Shown: positions 32,790 through 61,984 of the stretch, one piece after another
Layout: each line of letters starts with the position of its first letter
How positions within the stretch are numbered: position 1 is the first letter of the stretch
NCBI GenBank assembly: GCA_963693365.1
Contig: CAVNZM010000009.1
Span: 2,108,001 to 2,172,000 of the forward strand
Direction: 5' to 3'
From: Amoebidium appalachense
Lineage: Eukaryota > Ichthyosporea
DNA length: 64,000 nucleotides
Notes under the pieces: model-generated
What the model was told of the DNA's origin: nothing
The model's database searches: none
Seen by the model: only the letters and a program-made list of their open reading frames with translations
Position numbers and translations under genes: made by a program

Positions 32790-32837
<48 letters not shown>

Positions 32838-32946
32838 GCCTAGGGTTTGGGGGAGGGGGAGAGAGGGAGGGGGGGAGAAGGGGGGGGGGGAGGGAGGGAG
32901 GCGTACCTGAGTAACATAAAACAAATCGTCATGTGGATGCGAGAGA

Positions 32947-33018
<72 letters not shown>

Positions 33019-33109
33019 CCTAGGGTTGGGGGGAGGGGGAGAGGGGGGGAGAAGTGGGGGAAGGAGGAGGCGTAACGCAGTAACATAAAACAAATCGTCA
33101 TGTGGATGC
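32790..33109 (+). repeat. Compound tandem duplication (two ~150-170 bp units)
   Basis: Each unit is (AG)n, then GGCCTAGGGTT, then a G-rich spacer, then a unique tail TAACATAAAACAAATCGTC continuing ATGTGGATGC. Unit 1 ends at 32940 and unit 2 at 33109. The GGCCTAGGG words are 180 bp apart (32837 and 33017), so length differences lie in the AG and G tracts. Confidence 0.85.
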
Positions 33110-33303
33110 TGAATCCTTCACAGTGGCTACAGTAGTTGGCCATGGGCGTAAGGGGGTTGTCAGCCCGAGCAACAACTGAAAGATACTGCACACATATGGT
33201 GCAAGTGTGTAAAACTAGACCTCCTTCCCCTCCCCCCCCCTTCCCCCCCCCACTCTCCACTCCCCTCCTCTTTTCCCTCCATCTCCCTCTCTCTCTCTCT
33301 CTC

Positions 33304-33373
<70 letters not shown>

Positions 33374-33413
33374 CCCCCCCCCCCCTCCCTCCCCTCCCTC
33401 CCTTCCCCCCCCC

Positions 33414-33449
<36 letters not shown>

Positions 33450-33537
33450 TACCCCCCCGCCCCACCATGTACTCCCCTATTTAGTGCACATTCACCCATA
33501 ATCTCGTTGGGTTGACGAAAAGCACATGGCCATGTTT

Positions 33538-33568
<31 letters not shown>

Positions 33569-34196
33569 GGCTGCCACTTACCCCGGTGCTGACAGCTGAT
33601 GTTCCAAGTGCACTTAGGGGGCCTGCAAGATGACGGCTTCGGAAAACATCTTGTGGGCATCCTTAGGACCCCATATGAACTTTAGAATGAGTCATGGGCT
33701 GGATATTAATGTGTTTAACCACGGAGTTTGACAAACTAATGCAACGTTAGTGATAACTCGTCGAATGGATGGAGAGGGGGGGGGGGGGGGGGGTTATGCC
33801 CTACAGATTTTCCCCTTCTTTGTGTGTTTAAGTAAAATGTGATACATTTCTAATCAGCCACTGAAACACCCAGCACACACAGCGTGACTGAAATTTTGGT
33901 CCCCAAGTGCCCCCACATTGCCATGCATTGCCACGTTTCAGCCTAAGGTAGTATTTTTGCTTAGCAAAGTGTCTGCCTCCAGTTGTGGTCGGGAAAAAAC
34001 ATATGATCATCATGTCGTAAAATTGTGTGCTGCAGGGTATCACACAACACACCGGCGAAAAGGGAGGTGGGAAGGGGGGAGAGAGCGAGAGAGTGGGGGG
34101 TGGGGAATGGGGGGGGTGGGGGGTGGAATGCGGCCATGCATACCTAACCCAAAACCCCCCTCCCAAAAAAAACAAAAAAAACAACTCTGAGAAGGG

Positions 34197-34247
<51 letters not shown>

Positions 34248-34814
34248 CCTCCCCCTCCCCCCATCCACACCAACCCCAAACAAATCCCCTCCCCTTTTCC
34301 TGAAGTGATCCCAATATCCAACCCCTCCAATTTCCCATTTTTAAATATATTGCCGGAATGATCAATCCCCCTCCCCCCTCCCCCCCCCCCCCCCCCCCCC
34401 CCCTTGTCCCCGGGCCGCCTCCCCTCGTGGCATGCACACATAATTGATGGCCAGTACTCCGTTTATGTGGCTCCCTCCCCCTGCCTGTTCGCTTTTTACT
34501 ATAGCTAAGTCGGTCCATGAAAGTATGGGACACATAACCTAAACCCAGGCTGGGAGGTGCACGTTGTGTACGCAGTAAAGCTGGTTAAGTAACTGATTGC
34601 CGGTTTTGTATGGTGACCGTATCCCATGATATGCACTACATGCACACACCTTTTTGAGAGCATGCTATTTTTGTTTTTAACGCGGTTTGTGTGGAAGACT
34701 AGAGAGAACGAGAAAGAGAGATTCGGGGGGGGGGGGGGGGGGGGGAGGGTGTGTGTGTGTCAGAGAGGGGGGGGGAGAGAGAGAGAGAGAGAGATTCGGG
34801 GGGGGGGGGGGGGG

Positions 34815-34856
<42 letters not shown>

Positions 34857-34974
34857 CGGGGAGAGAGAGAGAGAGAGAGACAGACAGAGAGAGAGACAAG
34901 ATAGATTCGGGAAGAGAGAGAGAGAGAGAGACAGAGAGAGAGAGACAAGAGAGAGAGAGAGAGATTCGGAGGGA

Positions 34975-35091
<117 letters not shown>

Positions 35092-36560
35092 TATGTGTGT
35101 ATGTGCACGAGCTTGTGTGTTACACCTTATGTTTGTGTGATGTTCGTTTGTATCATACTCCGTGTGTAATAGGGTGTTGCATGGCTATGTAAGTAAGAAT
35201 ATCTCTATCTGATGATCATACATAGTTGCAGGTGTGCACCTAAACTATCCTCCGATAATTAGTAATGCTATGCACATATGTGCACGAATGTACTTGCAGG
35301 GGGGTGGATCTGTATTGTGAATGTCAACGTACGCGTGTGAAAATCGCAGAAGTCTTACCGTATGTTTCTTTCTAAAGACGAGCTTTCTCTTTTCGCTTAA
35401 TCCACCACGGGGGGAATGTGCTGTTTATTAACGACATGTAGGTGAGCTGTGATGAGTTGTCGGCGCCAAAGCCAACAGTACTTCCACTCAACAAGATACA
35501 CATGTAAAAGTCGATGTTACACTCACATCATAGAAATTATATGTGGAGATTTAACGTAACAGGCATACATCGTATGTGGAGATATAAAGGTAGTTTTTTT
35601 TTATTTGTTTTTTTAATTTAAATCTACCATAAGGTTAAACAAGATTGCGCCACAATGGAATGGGGGACATTGGGGATGGCTACGACTGGGGTACGGCTGG
35701 GATGGGGTTTTGGGGGTTTCCCTTGAATAATTTTGTTGTTCAAGTACGTTAGGCAGACCCCACCATGCACCCATACCCACCGCAAACGTTAACACCACCA
35801 ACAACACACCGTACATTCCACCACAGTACACCGCAGATGAACCAATGAGAGCTAGCCCGTGTTTAAAGTTTTATTCGTAGGTTTTGAGTGGAGGGAAAGC
35901 CTGGTGCTAACCACCGGCGATGCTGGGGCGAAAACCCTGGGCTAAGTGTGTAGGAGTAGTTAATATTGGTAGTGGTGTGTTGGCTTAGCTGATGGCACCA
36001 GAGCACCCTAGCTGGAGTACAGTCTGCGCTGGGTGGAAGACCGTAGTTCCCTTGAAGGGCCCTGGGGGTCCCTCCGGAAAAACGGGATAAAATGAACAAT
36101 AAAAGAAAATCCGGTACGTTAGGGATCAATTCACATATGTTGACCATTCCCTCCGCCTAGAGGTATAAGTCTACACCCCAAGTATCATAAACGATAAATA
36201 ATAATAATTGCAAGCTTGGTACTGTGCCCATACATGTATATCAATTGCCCCTCGATGTCACCATACGGTAATTACACATCATATGGACATGCTTGTAAAT
36301 ACTAATATACGTAAGCCTGATGGTTGCACCCTTATTAATATCAGCCTAATATGGATGCTGGGAGCCAAGGGCAACTCATTATGGCTGAAAGACACATGCA
36401 CACAATATTTCGTCTATTTATCATTTAATGTCAAGTCAACTTACTGGAATACCCGCCGTAGCCTAGATTGTGTGTGTGTGTGTGTGTGTGTGCCTGTGTG
36501 TGTGTGTGTGTGTGTGGGGGGGGGGGGGGGGAGGAGGCTTAATGTATCCTTAAATTTAGA

Positions 36561-36605
<45 letters not shown>

Positions 36606-37527
36606 GTGTATGTGTGTGGGGGGGGGGGGAGGAGGGGGGGAGGGGGGGGAGGGGGGGGAAGGGGGGGGGGGGCTCAAATTTGGGACAAACGCGCGTGTGC
36701 AGGAGCTCGAGTGAGGTTCAGGGCAGCAGTGATAAAATCAGCCATGTGCATCAGTAAAGGACAAAAAAGTCGAAGCCACAAGCGTGAAAAGCACCAATAC
36801 CATATACAGGTGATGTAAGAGGTGAACGAAACCAAAGCATACCCTAATATTAAAAGACACAAGCCAGACACGGGAGTTCGTGGCCGGCCGGGCGGTTTGT
36901 GTCTATCACAGCGTGTGTGTGTGTGTGTGTGTGTGTTTGTGTTTGTGTGTGTGTGTGTGTGTGTGTGGTGGTGGTGGTAGGGGAGGGAAGTGGAGGGGGA
37001 GGGTTGGAAAAGGGGGCTTAGGGCTCCGGTCTTTGGGAAAACAGTGCTGTGTGCACTTCCTTTGTTTATGTCACAGACATCATCATCACTGTCAAGCAGG
37101 CATTAATAAAGCGGAATAACTGAGGTTTCAACAAAAAGAAAGATTTACAATAGTGGTAATACTATGTACCTTTGATGGCGTCTTCAAACATAAAATCTGT
37201 ACTATTTATGAAAGCACTGATGTAACAAGCTGTACATGTGTACAAAAACTAACTACATCAATACCGCGTGCAAACACATGGGAGATTTGCTCATATACTA
37301 GCACCGGAACTAAAGAACCCTACTCACGTTTGTCTCAAAGCTCTGGTACTCTGTACATTGCCACACTGGGAAGAATACTTACTTATGGAATAACAATATT
37401 CGTTTGGAAAACTTAGAATTTCAGGCCGCATCACAGCTAGGGTTGCTTATATCAATAGCAATCAACAACAAATAAGCACGAATGAAACTCACGTTGGACT
37501 AAAAAAAAAAACATCTACACCCTTTGA

Positions 37528-38448
37528 TCAAGTTCCATGTTTGAAAGCACATGGTAGGGGTAGCTGTGCCGGGCTTGGCGCCATCTTGGGTAGAAGCCGT
37601 GGGAAACGTTGGGAAGGAATACTCGGAGGTCTCACACAGGTCACCGCCAAGAAATTATCGAGGTCAGCACCCAGCGAGCATGACGGGGGGCCTAACATGG
37701 ACTCCGCAAGGCAGGTGTCAAGCGACACCTCCGTGAAATAATCCTCGAAACTTATCGTGGACGTTAACGAGGGGGTGCGCGCTGCGTTTAACGGAGGGGT
37801 AAGCGTAGTCATTGTCGGGGTGGCAAAAGGTGTCGTATTTTCGTTTTGCAGCGTTGGTGCTGGGAGAATGGGGGTAGGAAAAGGAGAGATTGCAGAGGGA
37901 AGAGAGGGGCTCAATCTGGGAATTTGCGGGTAGAACTGCGGTCGTTGCTCGTTGTGGTAAGCAGTAGCCATCCAAGGAAATTTTTGGTCGAAATCGTTCC
38001 TGCGGACTTTTAATTTGTGAACATGTGAGAGGTGATGTTGGAGACTTCTCCACTCCTGGAATCTTTTATCGCATGTTTTTACGGGACACGCGTGTGGGCG
38101 GTCTAGCTCTGCGCGTGTTCTTCTCTTTCTCGAATGTTTTTCCAGTTTTGCGGGTTTACAAAGAGATCCCATTTGCAGAGTGTCAGATGGCTCCAGTTTC
38201 GGTGGGTTTACGTTTTCCATGAGCAGAGACTTGAGGGATTCTATGCTTATACGTCTTTCTGCTTCTGACATCTCGTCTTCAATACTGTCTACGTCTGCCA
38301 TTATTTCCGCTAATACAGCAGCTGTGGGGTCAAGTTTCAATGTTGGGTCGAGATTCAGTGTCATGTTGTCTGTGCTTGGTGTTGTCGTGGCTAAGATCTC
38401 ACCAACCTTCCTATTTGTGCTTATGAACCCTTCGATAATCATTTTCAC
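37528..38448 (-). CDS. Single C2H2 zinc-finger protein (306 aa), paralogue of 10337-11149
   Basis: Intronless frame on the - strand, ATG at 38446-38448, stop at 37528-37530; Met3 is an alternative start. The finger ligands are Cys121, Cys126, His139 and His144 (C-x4-C-x12-H-x4-H) with the same EWRSLQ-x-HLS core as the other zinc-finger gene, and it is preceded by a basic RKRRTR block (108-113). The N-terminal 80 residues are acidic and amphipathic (DPTAAVLAEIMADVDSIEDE). The C-terminal half is Pro/Ser/Thr-rich. In this protein the finger is central, whereas it is near the C terminus in the paralogue, so only the basic block plus finger is clearly shared. It is probably a nuclear regulator. 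The finger may define a lineage-specific family. Confidence 0.85.
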   Translation of the reverse strand: MKMIIEGFISTNRKVGEILATTTPSTDNMTLNLDPTLKLDPTAAVLAEIMADVDSIEDEMSEAERRISIESLKSLLMENVNPPKLEPSDTLQMGSLCKPAKLEKHSRKRRTRAELDRPHACPVKTCDKRFQEWRSLQHHLSHVHKLKVRRNDFDQKFPWMATAYHNEQRPQFYPQIPRLSPSLPSAISPFPTPILPAPTLQNENTTPFATPTMTTLTPPLNAARTPSLTSTISFEDYFTEVSLDTCLAESMLGPPSCSLGADLDNFLAVTCVRPPSIPSQRFPRLLPKMAPSPAQLPLPCAFKHGT

Positions 38449-39637
38449 GTGCGTGGGTTGTGTGTAACACCTTGTAACCCAATATGGTATGGTAGTTTCA
38501 ATACATATAATGTGTATGCATATTTAACAGTAGTTAACACATATTCCTACTTTTTTTGTTGTTTTATGAAAACATATTCCTCAACAAAGTATCCAAAAAA
38601 GAAGAAGAAAACAGACGTACACGGATGAGTCGTTTTCGCCTCACGACTCGGAGCTGACCGATCCTCGAATGAGGGAATGAGCCGGGATCATGCCGTTTAC
38701 CTCCTTCCAGTGGGGGTTTCGATCACAAAAAAACGAAATTGCAGGCCTCACAAATATTGATTGTACAAGGTATTCCATTATCAGATAATCTAACAAGAGA
38801 ACACGGAAGTGTATGAAAGGCTTAAAAAATTGAGTAAAGTAAATTTAACACATCAGCAAGGAAAAATTGCCGGAGTGTGAACGGTATAGAATACGCCAGC
38901 ACGCAGTGAAAGTCTAATTGGAAGGCGACAAAGTCATTTAACGGTAACAAATAATTTCGATTTCAAATTCAAAACACCAAATTTATAATTACATTTGCCC
39001 CCGTGGCTATACCCCTTAATTTCTATTCTGTGATCTCGTCGACTTTATAGGTTTCCACCACAACACATTACTTTTATAAATTATTTCGGTAGCACTCAAC
39101 GCCCAACAGTGAGCAGCGAAGAGATTGAACGCCTAAAGCCAACCCCTAAAGCCTGTGGCCGTCGAATGTGGCTGGGCCTCCGGCAGTGTCCACGCAATAA
39201 AAAGTGTGTAACCCCCAATGCAACAGCCAAGCATGCGCACTTGCAATTGCGAAAAAGTTGCACAGGATGAGTGATGTGTGTATACATGTAGTTTTGGGGG
39301 ATCCGGCGGCTCCACGGCTGCGGGCTGGGGAGATGTTATGCTCGGGGGAACCAGTCTTGTTGGGTGGTTAGGCAGCCTGCGAAATTTGGAATCAACTTGG
39401 TCTATAGCTTGCGTGGAATAGCAAACGCGGCTGATATTTGCTTCTCCCGGGCCTGTGTTAGAGAATCGAGAGTGTTTCGTTTTGAAAAAAATCTGCCGAT
39501 ACGTGCCGACGAAATCATTGCGAAACGTCAGCGAACGGTTAACCTCCCCAAAAGAGTTTTGGGGATCAGCCCTACCAGAGGAAGCCAATCAAAACTCGAA
39601 ATGTGTAATACTCGATTCAACATGACTGGATTCAGGA

Positions 39638-39940
39638 ATGCGTATGAATTACGACGACCTCTTCTTAAACGTATGGAAAACTTCTATAAAAAGCTGTGTA
39701 TATATATTAATTGCTCACTCAATCACTGTAAACTTTAAAGTTTCGGTTGACATACTCAGTTTAGACTTGCATGCACTGGAATGTCCGCAACGGAAGCCCA
39801 TAGAACCGCATGAGAGCGCGGCGAACAAGTCGGTTTTGGCGGAGCCTTCCGAAGTGCCAATGCATGACTATGTGGCCATGGAGTTGGTCACGGTTGGCAA
39901 GTCAAGCGCATGGGAGGAAAAAAACATCGTATTTGAATAA
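39638..39940 (+). CDS. Hypothetical 100-aa ORF
   Basis: ATG at 39638 to TAA at 39938-39940. The second half (from about residue 48, LECPQRKPIEPHES onward) is acidic, has mixed composition and looks codon-like, while the first half looks like AT-rich non-coding sequence and contains a TATATATTAAT stretch. The C-terminal half could be an exon with a different 5' end, or chance. Confidence 0.2.
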   Translation: MRMNYDDLFLNVWKTSIKSCVYILIAHSITVNFKVSVDILSLDLHALECPQRKPIEPHESAANKSVLAEPSEVPMHDYVAMELVTVGKSSAWEEKNIVFE

Positions 39941-40217
39941 TAACATAAAGATTTTGTGCGATAATATTGCTGTACTGGTTAGTTTAACATGTTAGGGAAA
40001 AGGTACATTGTGCACGTGTCCTGGGGAAACGACAACTGTACTGCACTGAAAGTTCTCCAAATTTGCACCGCTCTGCCGTTGCTTCCAAACGTCAACCTCA
40101 TTGGCTTCAGGAAATAGCTGACATACCAGAGAGGAGAGCAAGACATTATTTTGGACATTCCTCAGACTTGAGGCTCTGATCACGTACACAGGATGAAGTC
40201 ATTTTTTTTTTTGTAGT

Positions 40218-40286
40218 GGGGTTTACGCTGTTTACTCGAGGCAAAGAGAGACCAGTCTCAGGTATGGGGGGGTTTTTCTCGGAATA
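40218..40286 (+). repeat. Dispersed 69 bp repeat, copy B
   Basis: Second copy of the element at 26757-26825, same orientation, about three mismatches or indels. A T-tract lies just upstream (40201-40212). Confidence 0.85.
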
Positions 40287-40484
40287 AGTCGTAGTCCTAC
40301 ATCCTCTGGCAAAAGAGGCGGCTTATGGATCAGGTGTTGCAATAGTGCACGTGGGAGTGGTAACATAAGAAGAGAGTATCCAGGGGACCACGGAGGAGGG
40401 CCGGCGGCGGGGGGGGGGGGGGGGAGGGGGGGGAGGGGGGGGGAGGGGGGATGCACACACAGAGAGAGAGAGAAAGGGGGGGGG

Positions 40485-40487
<3 letters not shown>

Positions 40488-40570
<83 letters not shown>
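40488..40570. repeat. (AG)40 microsatellite
   Basis: Perfect AG array followed by AAG trinucleotides (40570-40584). A second AG array lies at 40710-40785. Confidence 0.95.
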
Positions 40571-40573
<3 letters not shown>

Positions 40574-40724
40574 AGAAGAAGAAGATGAAGAGATGCCACC
40601 TTGTGCAAGAGAGAGAGGCGGGTAGGGGGTGGGGATGGAGAGAGCGGAAGCAAGGGATCGAGAGGGGTAGTTACTAGAAGGATAGAGCTGAGGAGAAGGA
40701 GGAGGAGGAGAGAGAGAGAGAGAA

Positions 40725-40789
<65 letters not shown>

Positions 40790-41827
40790 TGCTATAGAGT
40801 TCAAGAGAGCTGAGAGGGAGGGGAGGGGGGAGAGAGAGAGGAAGAGAGAGGGAGAAAGGGATCGAGAGAGGTAGAAAGATACAGCTGAGGAGGCGAGAAA
40901 AAGGGACATGGAGAGGAGGGGGAGGGGGGAGGGGGGGGCTTAGGGAGCTGGGAGAGGGAGAGACAAGATACGGGTCGGGCTCTGTGAGGGTCACGTGGGT
41001 TAACCGGTACCTGTCATCTCTTCATGTCTCCTTTGCCTACAACTGCTATTCTCCTTCTAAGAGCAGACGTCGTATACATTCATCTAAAGGATTATGACAA
41101 CTTATATCCTATTTATACGGATGGATCAATTGAAAGGAGTTGCGCATATCTCCCTATAAAGCTCTTCGTCGGCACTTCCCTTATATTAGGCGGCAGTGCC
41201 AGTCATAGTAATGCCTCAAATCACTCAAATCACTATCTCGTTTCTACATCATACTAATATCTGGCACGTACTGACTGTGCCCTCTAGCCCATGTACGAAT
41301 AAATCGACGCTGTCTATTTTTCAAGGGCAGGCGAGTCACGTGATCAGCCGCTCTCCGAGTCGTCCGCGTCCCCTTGAAAAATAAGAGCTACCCCAGAAGG
41401 TAGCAGTACTAATATTCTGCGTGCCTGCAAGAGTGTGCTTCGACCCAGCATAGACTCAATAAAGGTACTATGGTACCCGACCTATCGTTCACATCACTTT
41501 TACTGGAAATCGGCCAAAGCGGCCCGTGGTTTATCACGGGCCGCGAGGCCGCACAACCAATCACAAGCCTCAGATATGCACATGCCCACTAGTTTGACCA
41601 ATCAAACACAGCCAAATTATACTCCGGAGCTACAAAAACGTCCACCTCCCCCCTCGCTTACGGCCACTAACCCGGAATGTCCATGCCCAAGCCCCGCTGT
41701 CCTAGCGGGCAAACCGACACCATCGAAGCAAGCGAGGCCAACCAATCGGCCACTCATCGACACCACCACCCCTACCAAACGACCACAGTCTCGCCTGCAT
41801 CATATGGTCGACACCAACCAGCCCACC

Positions 41828-42490
41828 GACCGCACCAACACATACGCCACCCTGGTCAGCACCCACCAACCTCCTGACCGCACCATCGTATGTCACCCTG
41901 GTCAACACGAAAACAACCAAGTGTAACAGACCACAGCGTCGCATGTGTCACCGCCCGGCCAACACCAAACAACTCCCGACCACACCTTCACACGCCCCAG
42001 TAGGTCACCACCAAGCAATTCGCCACCCACACTAACGCATGCTCCACCCGGTCAACACCAACACTCCTTGACCACACCACGCATGCACAACCCGGCATTG
42101 CTATCACCAAGCAACCCACGGACCACACTAGCACACGCCACCTGGTCAGCACCCAGCAACTTTCTGACCGCACCATCGTGTGTTCAACCCTGTCCGACAC
42201 TTACACAAAACAACACTTCAACCACACACTGCATGTGAGCCCCACGGAGCACTTTGGGGAGGGCCCGACAACGCTTTCACGTGCACTCGTTGGAGTTACC
42301 CAACAACCGACCGACCACACCAACACATACGCCACCCTGGTCAGCACCTAACACCACCCTGGCCACACCCGATCGTATGCTCAACGGTCATCACCAACAA
42401 GCAACCAACCAACCCCACGCATGTGCCATCACCAGGTCAACACCAACAACCCCTGATCACACCAACACATGCACCACCCAATACCGAACC
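41828..42490 (+). repeat. Degenerate ~48 bp minisatellite, about 12-14 copies
   Basis: Units of 45-53 bp share the frame GACCACACCAACACATGC, then CACCCGGTCA, then CACCAACAACCCCT. Unit starts are near 41828, 41877, 41930, 41979, 42070, 42120, 42167 and 42314, then about every 48 bp to 42458. Copies are strongly diverged. It may extend back to about 41770. Confidence 0.75.
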
Positions 42491-44607
42491 AAAAACTGTT
42501 TTCTGTACCCTTAATCCCCTTTGAACTTGCCCTGTAACTCTGGGGGCTGGTGCTAAAAGTTGCAGGGTGGGGCTGCTGCATGTATACTATGTGTATTATT
42601 GTGCTGTTTAGAGACCGATCGTTCTGCCATGTCTGTCTAACAAACGGGCTCAGTTTAGAACGTGGGTATGTAGGTCCTGTGGGGCTGGTACCTACCACTA
42701 TTCAGCGGTATTGAATAAGACCTTAAATAAAAAGGTTCAAAACTATGGTACCAGTACCGTGCTTCTCCTGAAGATTGCTAATTGCTCTGTGGGTTAAAGA
42801 AAAGGTACTCATATTAGAAAGCTACGCAAAGTGCCTATGTCTCTACATATACCTGCATGCTCAAAAGGTGTGCGAGCAACAATATATATGTGTGCACTTT
42901 GTGAGCTGGGATATGATGGTTCGTTTATGCACATGCCTGTGCCCGACCGTGTAGTGCTGTCTATGCTGTAGCGCATGCTCCTGGCCCTCAACTGAGCCAT
43001 CAGCAATAGGTGAATGCTTCAAAATGGTGCTAGGGCACCCACTTTAAAATATAACAGTATCTGCGCACACAAACAACATATACACTTACGTTTTGGCAAT
43101 CCGTACGGCACACCAGGTGTGAGCGTTTCGGCGCCAATACACGGGGTGGCAAAGCAGCACGCAGTCTTCTTCAGTTTGAAATCACTGTGGGCGGGCTCTG
43201 TGGGCAGTGGTACTAATACTAGTTAGTTGCAAGTACAGTGTTCAAGTCCCATGGCCTAGGGATTCCGTGGTACTCGCCGAAAACACTTGCACAAGCAATA
43301 ACCAAGGGTCATGGGATGCATAACGCTGCATTATTCATACCCGGCGACCGTGAGGACCGTGAGGACCGTGACCTCACTTAATTAAATACGAGTGGATGTG
43401 CAAGGCCGGGGGCAAACTCTAATGTTGTGTGGTCTAGGACACTATGGCAATGATACTCCGCCTGGTTTCTTGCTTAAGTTTTTTTGTGCCTTGTCCGTTA
43501 ATAAAACGATCCTCTCAGTGGACTAGTTATTGGACATGGCACAGTCAAGCTCGACATAGTAACCCCCAGGCTGCCAGGGTGCCGGTCGGCCGAAAACTTT
43601 GCTTCAAGCCTTTGAGGCTCCCCCTCAAGCACGTACAGCCGCTAGCACTGACACTTGTTTGCTTGTGGGATGACAAGGCCTCCTGTCAGCCTGTTGAGGC
43701 CTTTGGGATGGATGACTCAGACAGCCAATGTACGTCAAGACTGCCGGGGTTGGCTTTTGCGATGCAATTCAAATTTTTACACCTCCCGCTGCAATCCAAT
43801 CTCAATAAATCGCATTGCTCTGGAGGTGGGTAAAAGCAGCAAGCTTTTGAAATGTTTATGGAAAGAAGAGCTTGTAATAAAAATATTTTCATCATCTTTA
43901 TTACCATATTTCCGAGAAAAAATATTGGACATCCACTCTTGTACAGTGCGGCTACACCACTATAAAACTAATGGGTATATATTTGTGTAAATAATCAGAT
44001 GCCGTCGATTCGTTTTTACCCCCGAGCCCGCTTACAATAAGCTTGGACCAATCATAAAAAATTATGCATTCGATTTACATACTTTGTAAAGTTTGGGATG
44101 CATCTACCGCCCTACAACTATGTACGGCTGTTGCAACATAAGGTTTTGCAACATAAGGAGCACCATTTAATTGTTTCGTCTTTACATGAATACTATGAAT
44201 TGGGTTATAAAGAGTAAAAACCACATCCATACTACATTAAGCTATTTTCTTTTACGTGAAACAACTGCCTTATAGTTGATTCGAACTCGATCGCCCCGGT
44301 GAAGCAACATGTACATTCCTTGCATACCATCCATCTTTTTGCGGTCCACTAGCTTCTCATTTTGATGCTGAGCCCTCCCCTCCTCACTCACCCGAAGTGT
44401 TGGTGTGAGAGAGTGTTCCCCCAGCAAATATTTTGAATTTACCATTTCACATAGCTATATTTAGTTTAACAAAGAAGCATGGTTGACATTTAACTCTTCC
44501 TACAGTGTCCCGTCGCTCATGCCCTTCAATCACACGCACACACACACAGGTGTTGCCAAAACAAAACACACCCTTTCTTGCGGTGGCAAAAGCCACATCT
44601 TCTCAAA

Positions 44608-60952
<16,345 letters not shown>

Positions 60953-61667
60953 ACCATCAACATTTAAGGCTGGGGGAGAGACCTTACCCTCTTGTTCGGG
61001 TGTTCCCCTTTAGATCTTTGTGATCTTGCGGTGGTTCTGATTGAAATGGTGTGACTGTACCAACACCCCTTCCCCTCCCCAACTCCCAACAAACACAAAA
61101 CAGACACACACACACACACACAAGGGACACAAATACCTCTTTTGCAGGGCGCTTTTCCATACAGTTTAGCTTATACCAAGGTCAAGCCCGGACCGTCTAG
61201 TATCAGTATTTCAGTTACCTTTTTTTCAAATGTACAACAACTTGCTCCTATTCAACTAAGGCAATAACGGTACATGAAGAATTTGCTGTTGATGGTAGGC
61301 TAGTTAGTGATGGCCACATCGCCATACCTTCGTCGATATAATCCGAAACCTCATCACATACTATGACATCATGTGCTGTGATAATTTAGCTGGCACTTCT
61401 TCTCCTGTAAGGATTATAGCCACATAATAGTAGAAGTATGTTGATATCATACCGTCGAGGTTTAGGAAAATCAAGGAGTAGGAAATGTTAGACCCCTTAT
61501 CTGTTATCATTTTGGTTCACTGTTTCAAGTTCTTCTCAAATAACGGTAATTTTATCCCCATTTTTTTCAAAAAGAGACATCCTAATATTAGGTGTGCTGT
61601 TTTCTCAATTTCCCTTGCTATGCTTGTTGGGCTTGACTGCTCACTGCGACAACCCTTAGTTACTCAA

Positions 61668-61984
61668 TCATCTGTTTTGATTTTTTGGTGTGTACACACC
61701 ATGATGCACCTTATTCATTGATAAACTCTAAAAAAATCTTTTTTATGAAAGGGGGCCCTACGTATGTATTATGCTCCGTACCAGATTCGAGTGCTACGCA
61801 AGCTGAAAGATGCACAACCATGTCATCTAAGCTTGCATGTTTGAACTCTCCTTTGCCTGCCAAGAGATCTCGGAAAGGGATCCGGAAGGGGGAGCTTGAC
61901 GCAAATGGTAGGCCCTTTTCATTCGAATATTCATCTGTTTTGATTTTTTTGTTGTGTACACACCGTGATGCACCTTAAACATTG
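61668..61984 (+). repeat. Pair of ~53 bp direct repeats
   Basis: Segments 61668-61720 and 61931-61984 share TCATCTGTTTTGATTTTTT, then GTGTACACACC, then GTGATGCACCTT or ATGATGCACCTT and a terminal ATTG. They are 263 bp apart. Confidence 0.8.

Larger units (their letters stand above)
38449..44607. other. Mostly unique spacer before the NADPH oxidase gene
   Basis: 38449-40200 is AT-rich unique sequence. 40218-40286 is a dispersed repeat. 40400-40960 has G-rich and AG arrays. 41000-41800 is unique, with CCAAT motifs. 41828-42490 is a minisatellite. 42500-44600 is unique. Small open frames (39638-39940 and 43444-43833 on +) have no recognised domain; the first is listed separately. Confidence 0.7.

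Noticed and set aside
39133-39588. 151-codon open frame on -
   Set aside because: No ATG near its start, no recognisable domain, and overlaps other open frames on +.
41024-41257. YTDGS motif reminiscent of RNase H of retroelements
   Set aside because: Only five residues match. The rest of the frame lacks the catalytic pattern and glycine-rich continuation.
41435-41926. 163-codon open frame on +
   Set aside because: Begins at GTG, has no domain, and runs into the minisatellite, which explains its openness and Pro/Thr-rich content.
43225-43290. Possible tRNA B-box-like word GTTCAAGTCCC
   Set aside because: No matching A-box or cloverleaf arms around it.
43444-43833. 129-codon ATG frame on + with hydrophobic N terminus
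   Set aside because: Could mimic a signal peptide, but there is no domain, no splice context and unremarkable composition. Not strong enough to call.
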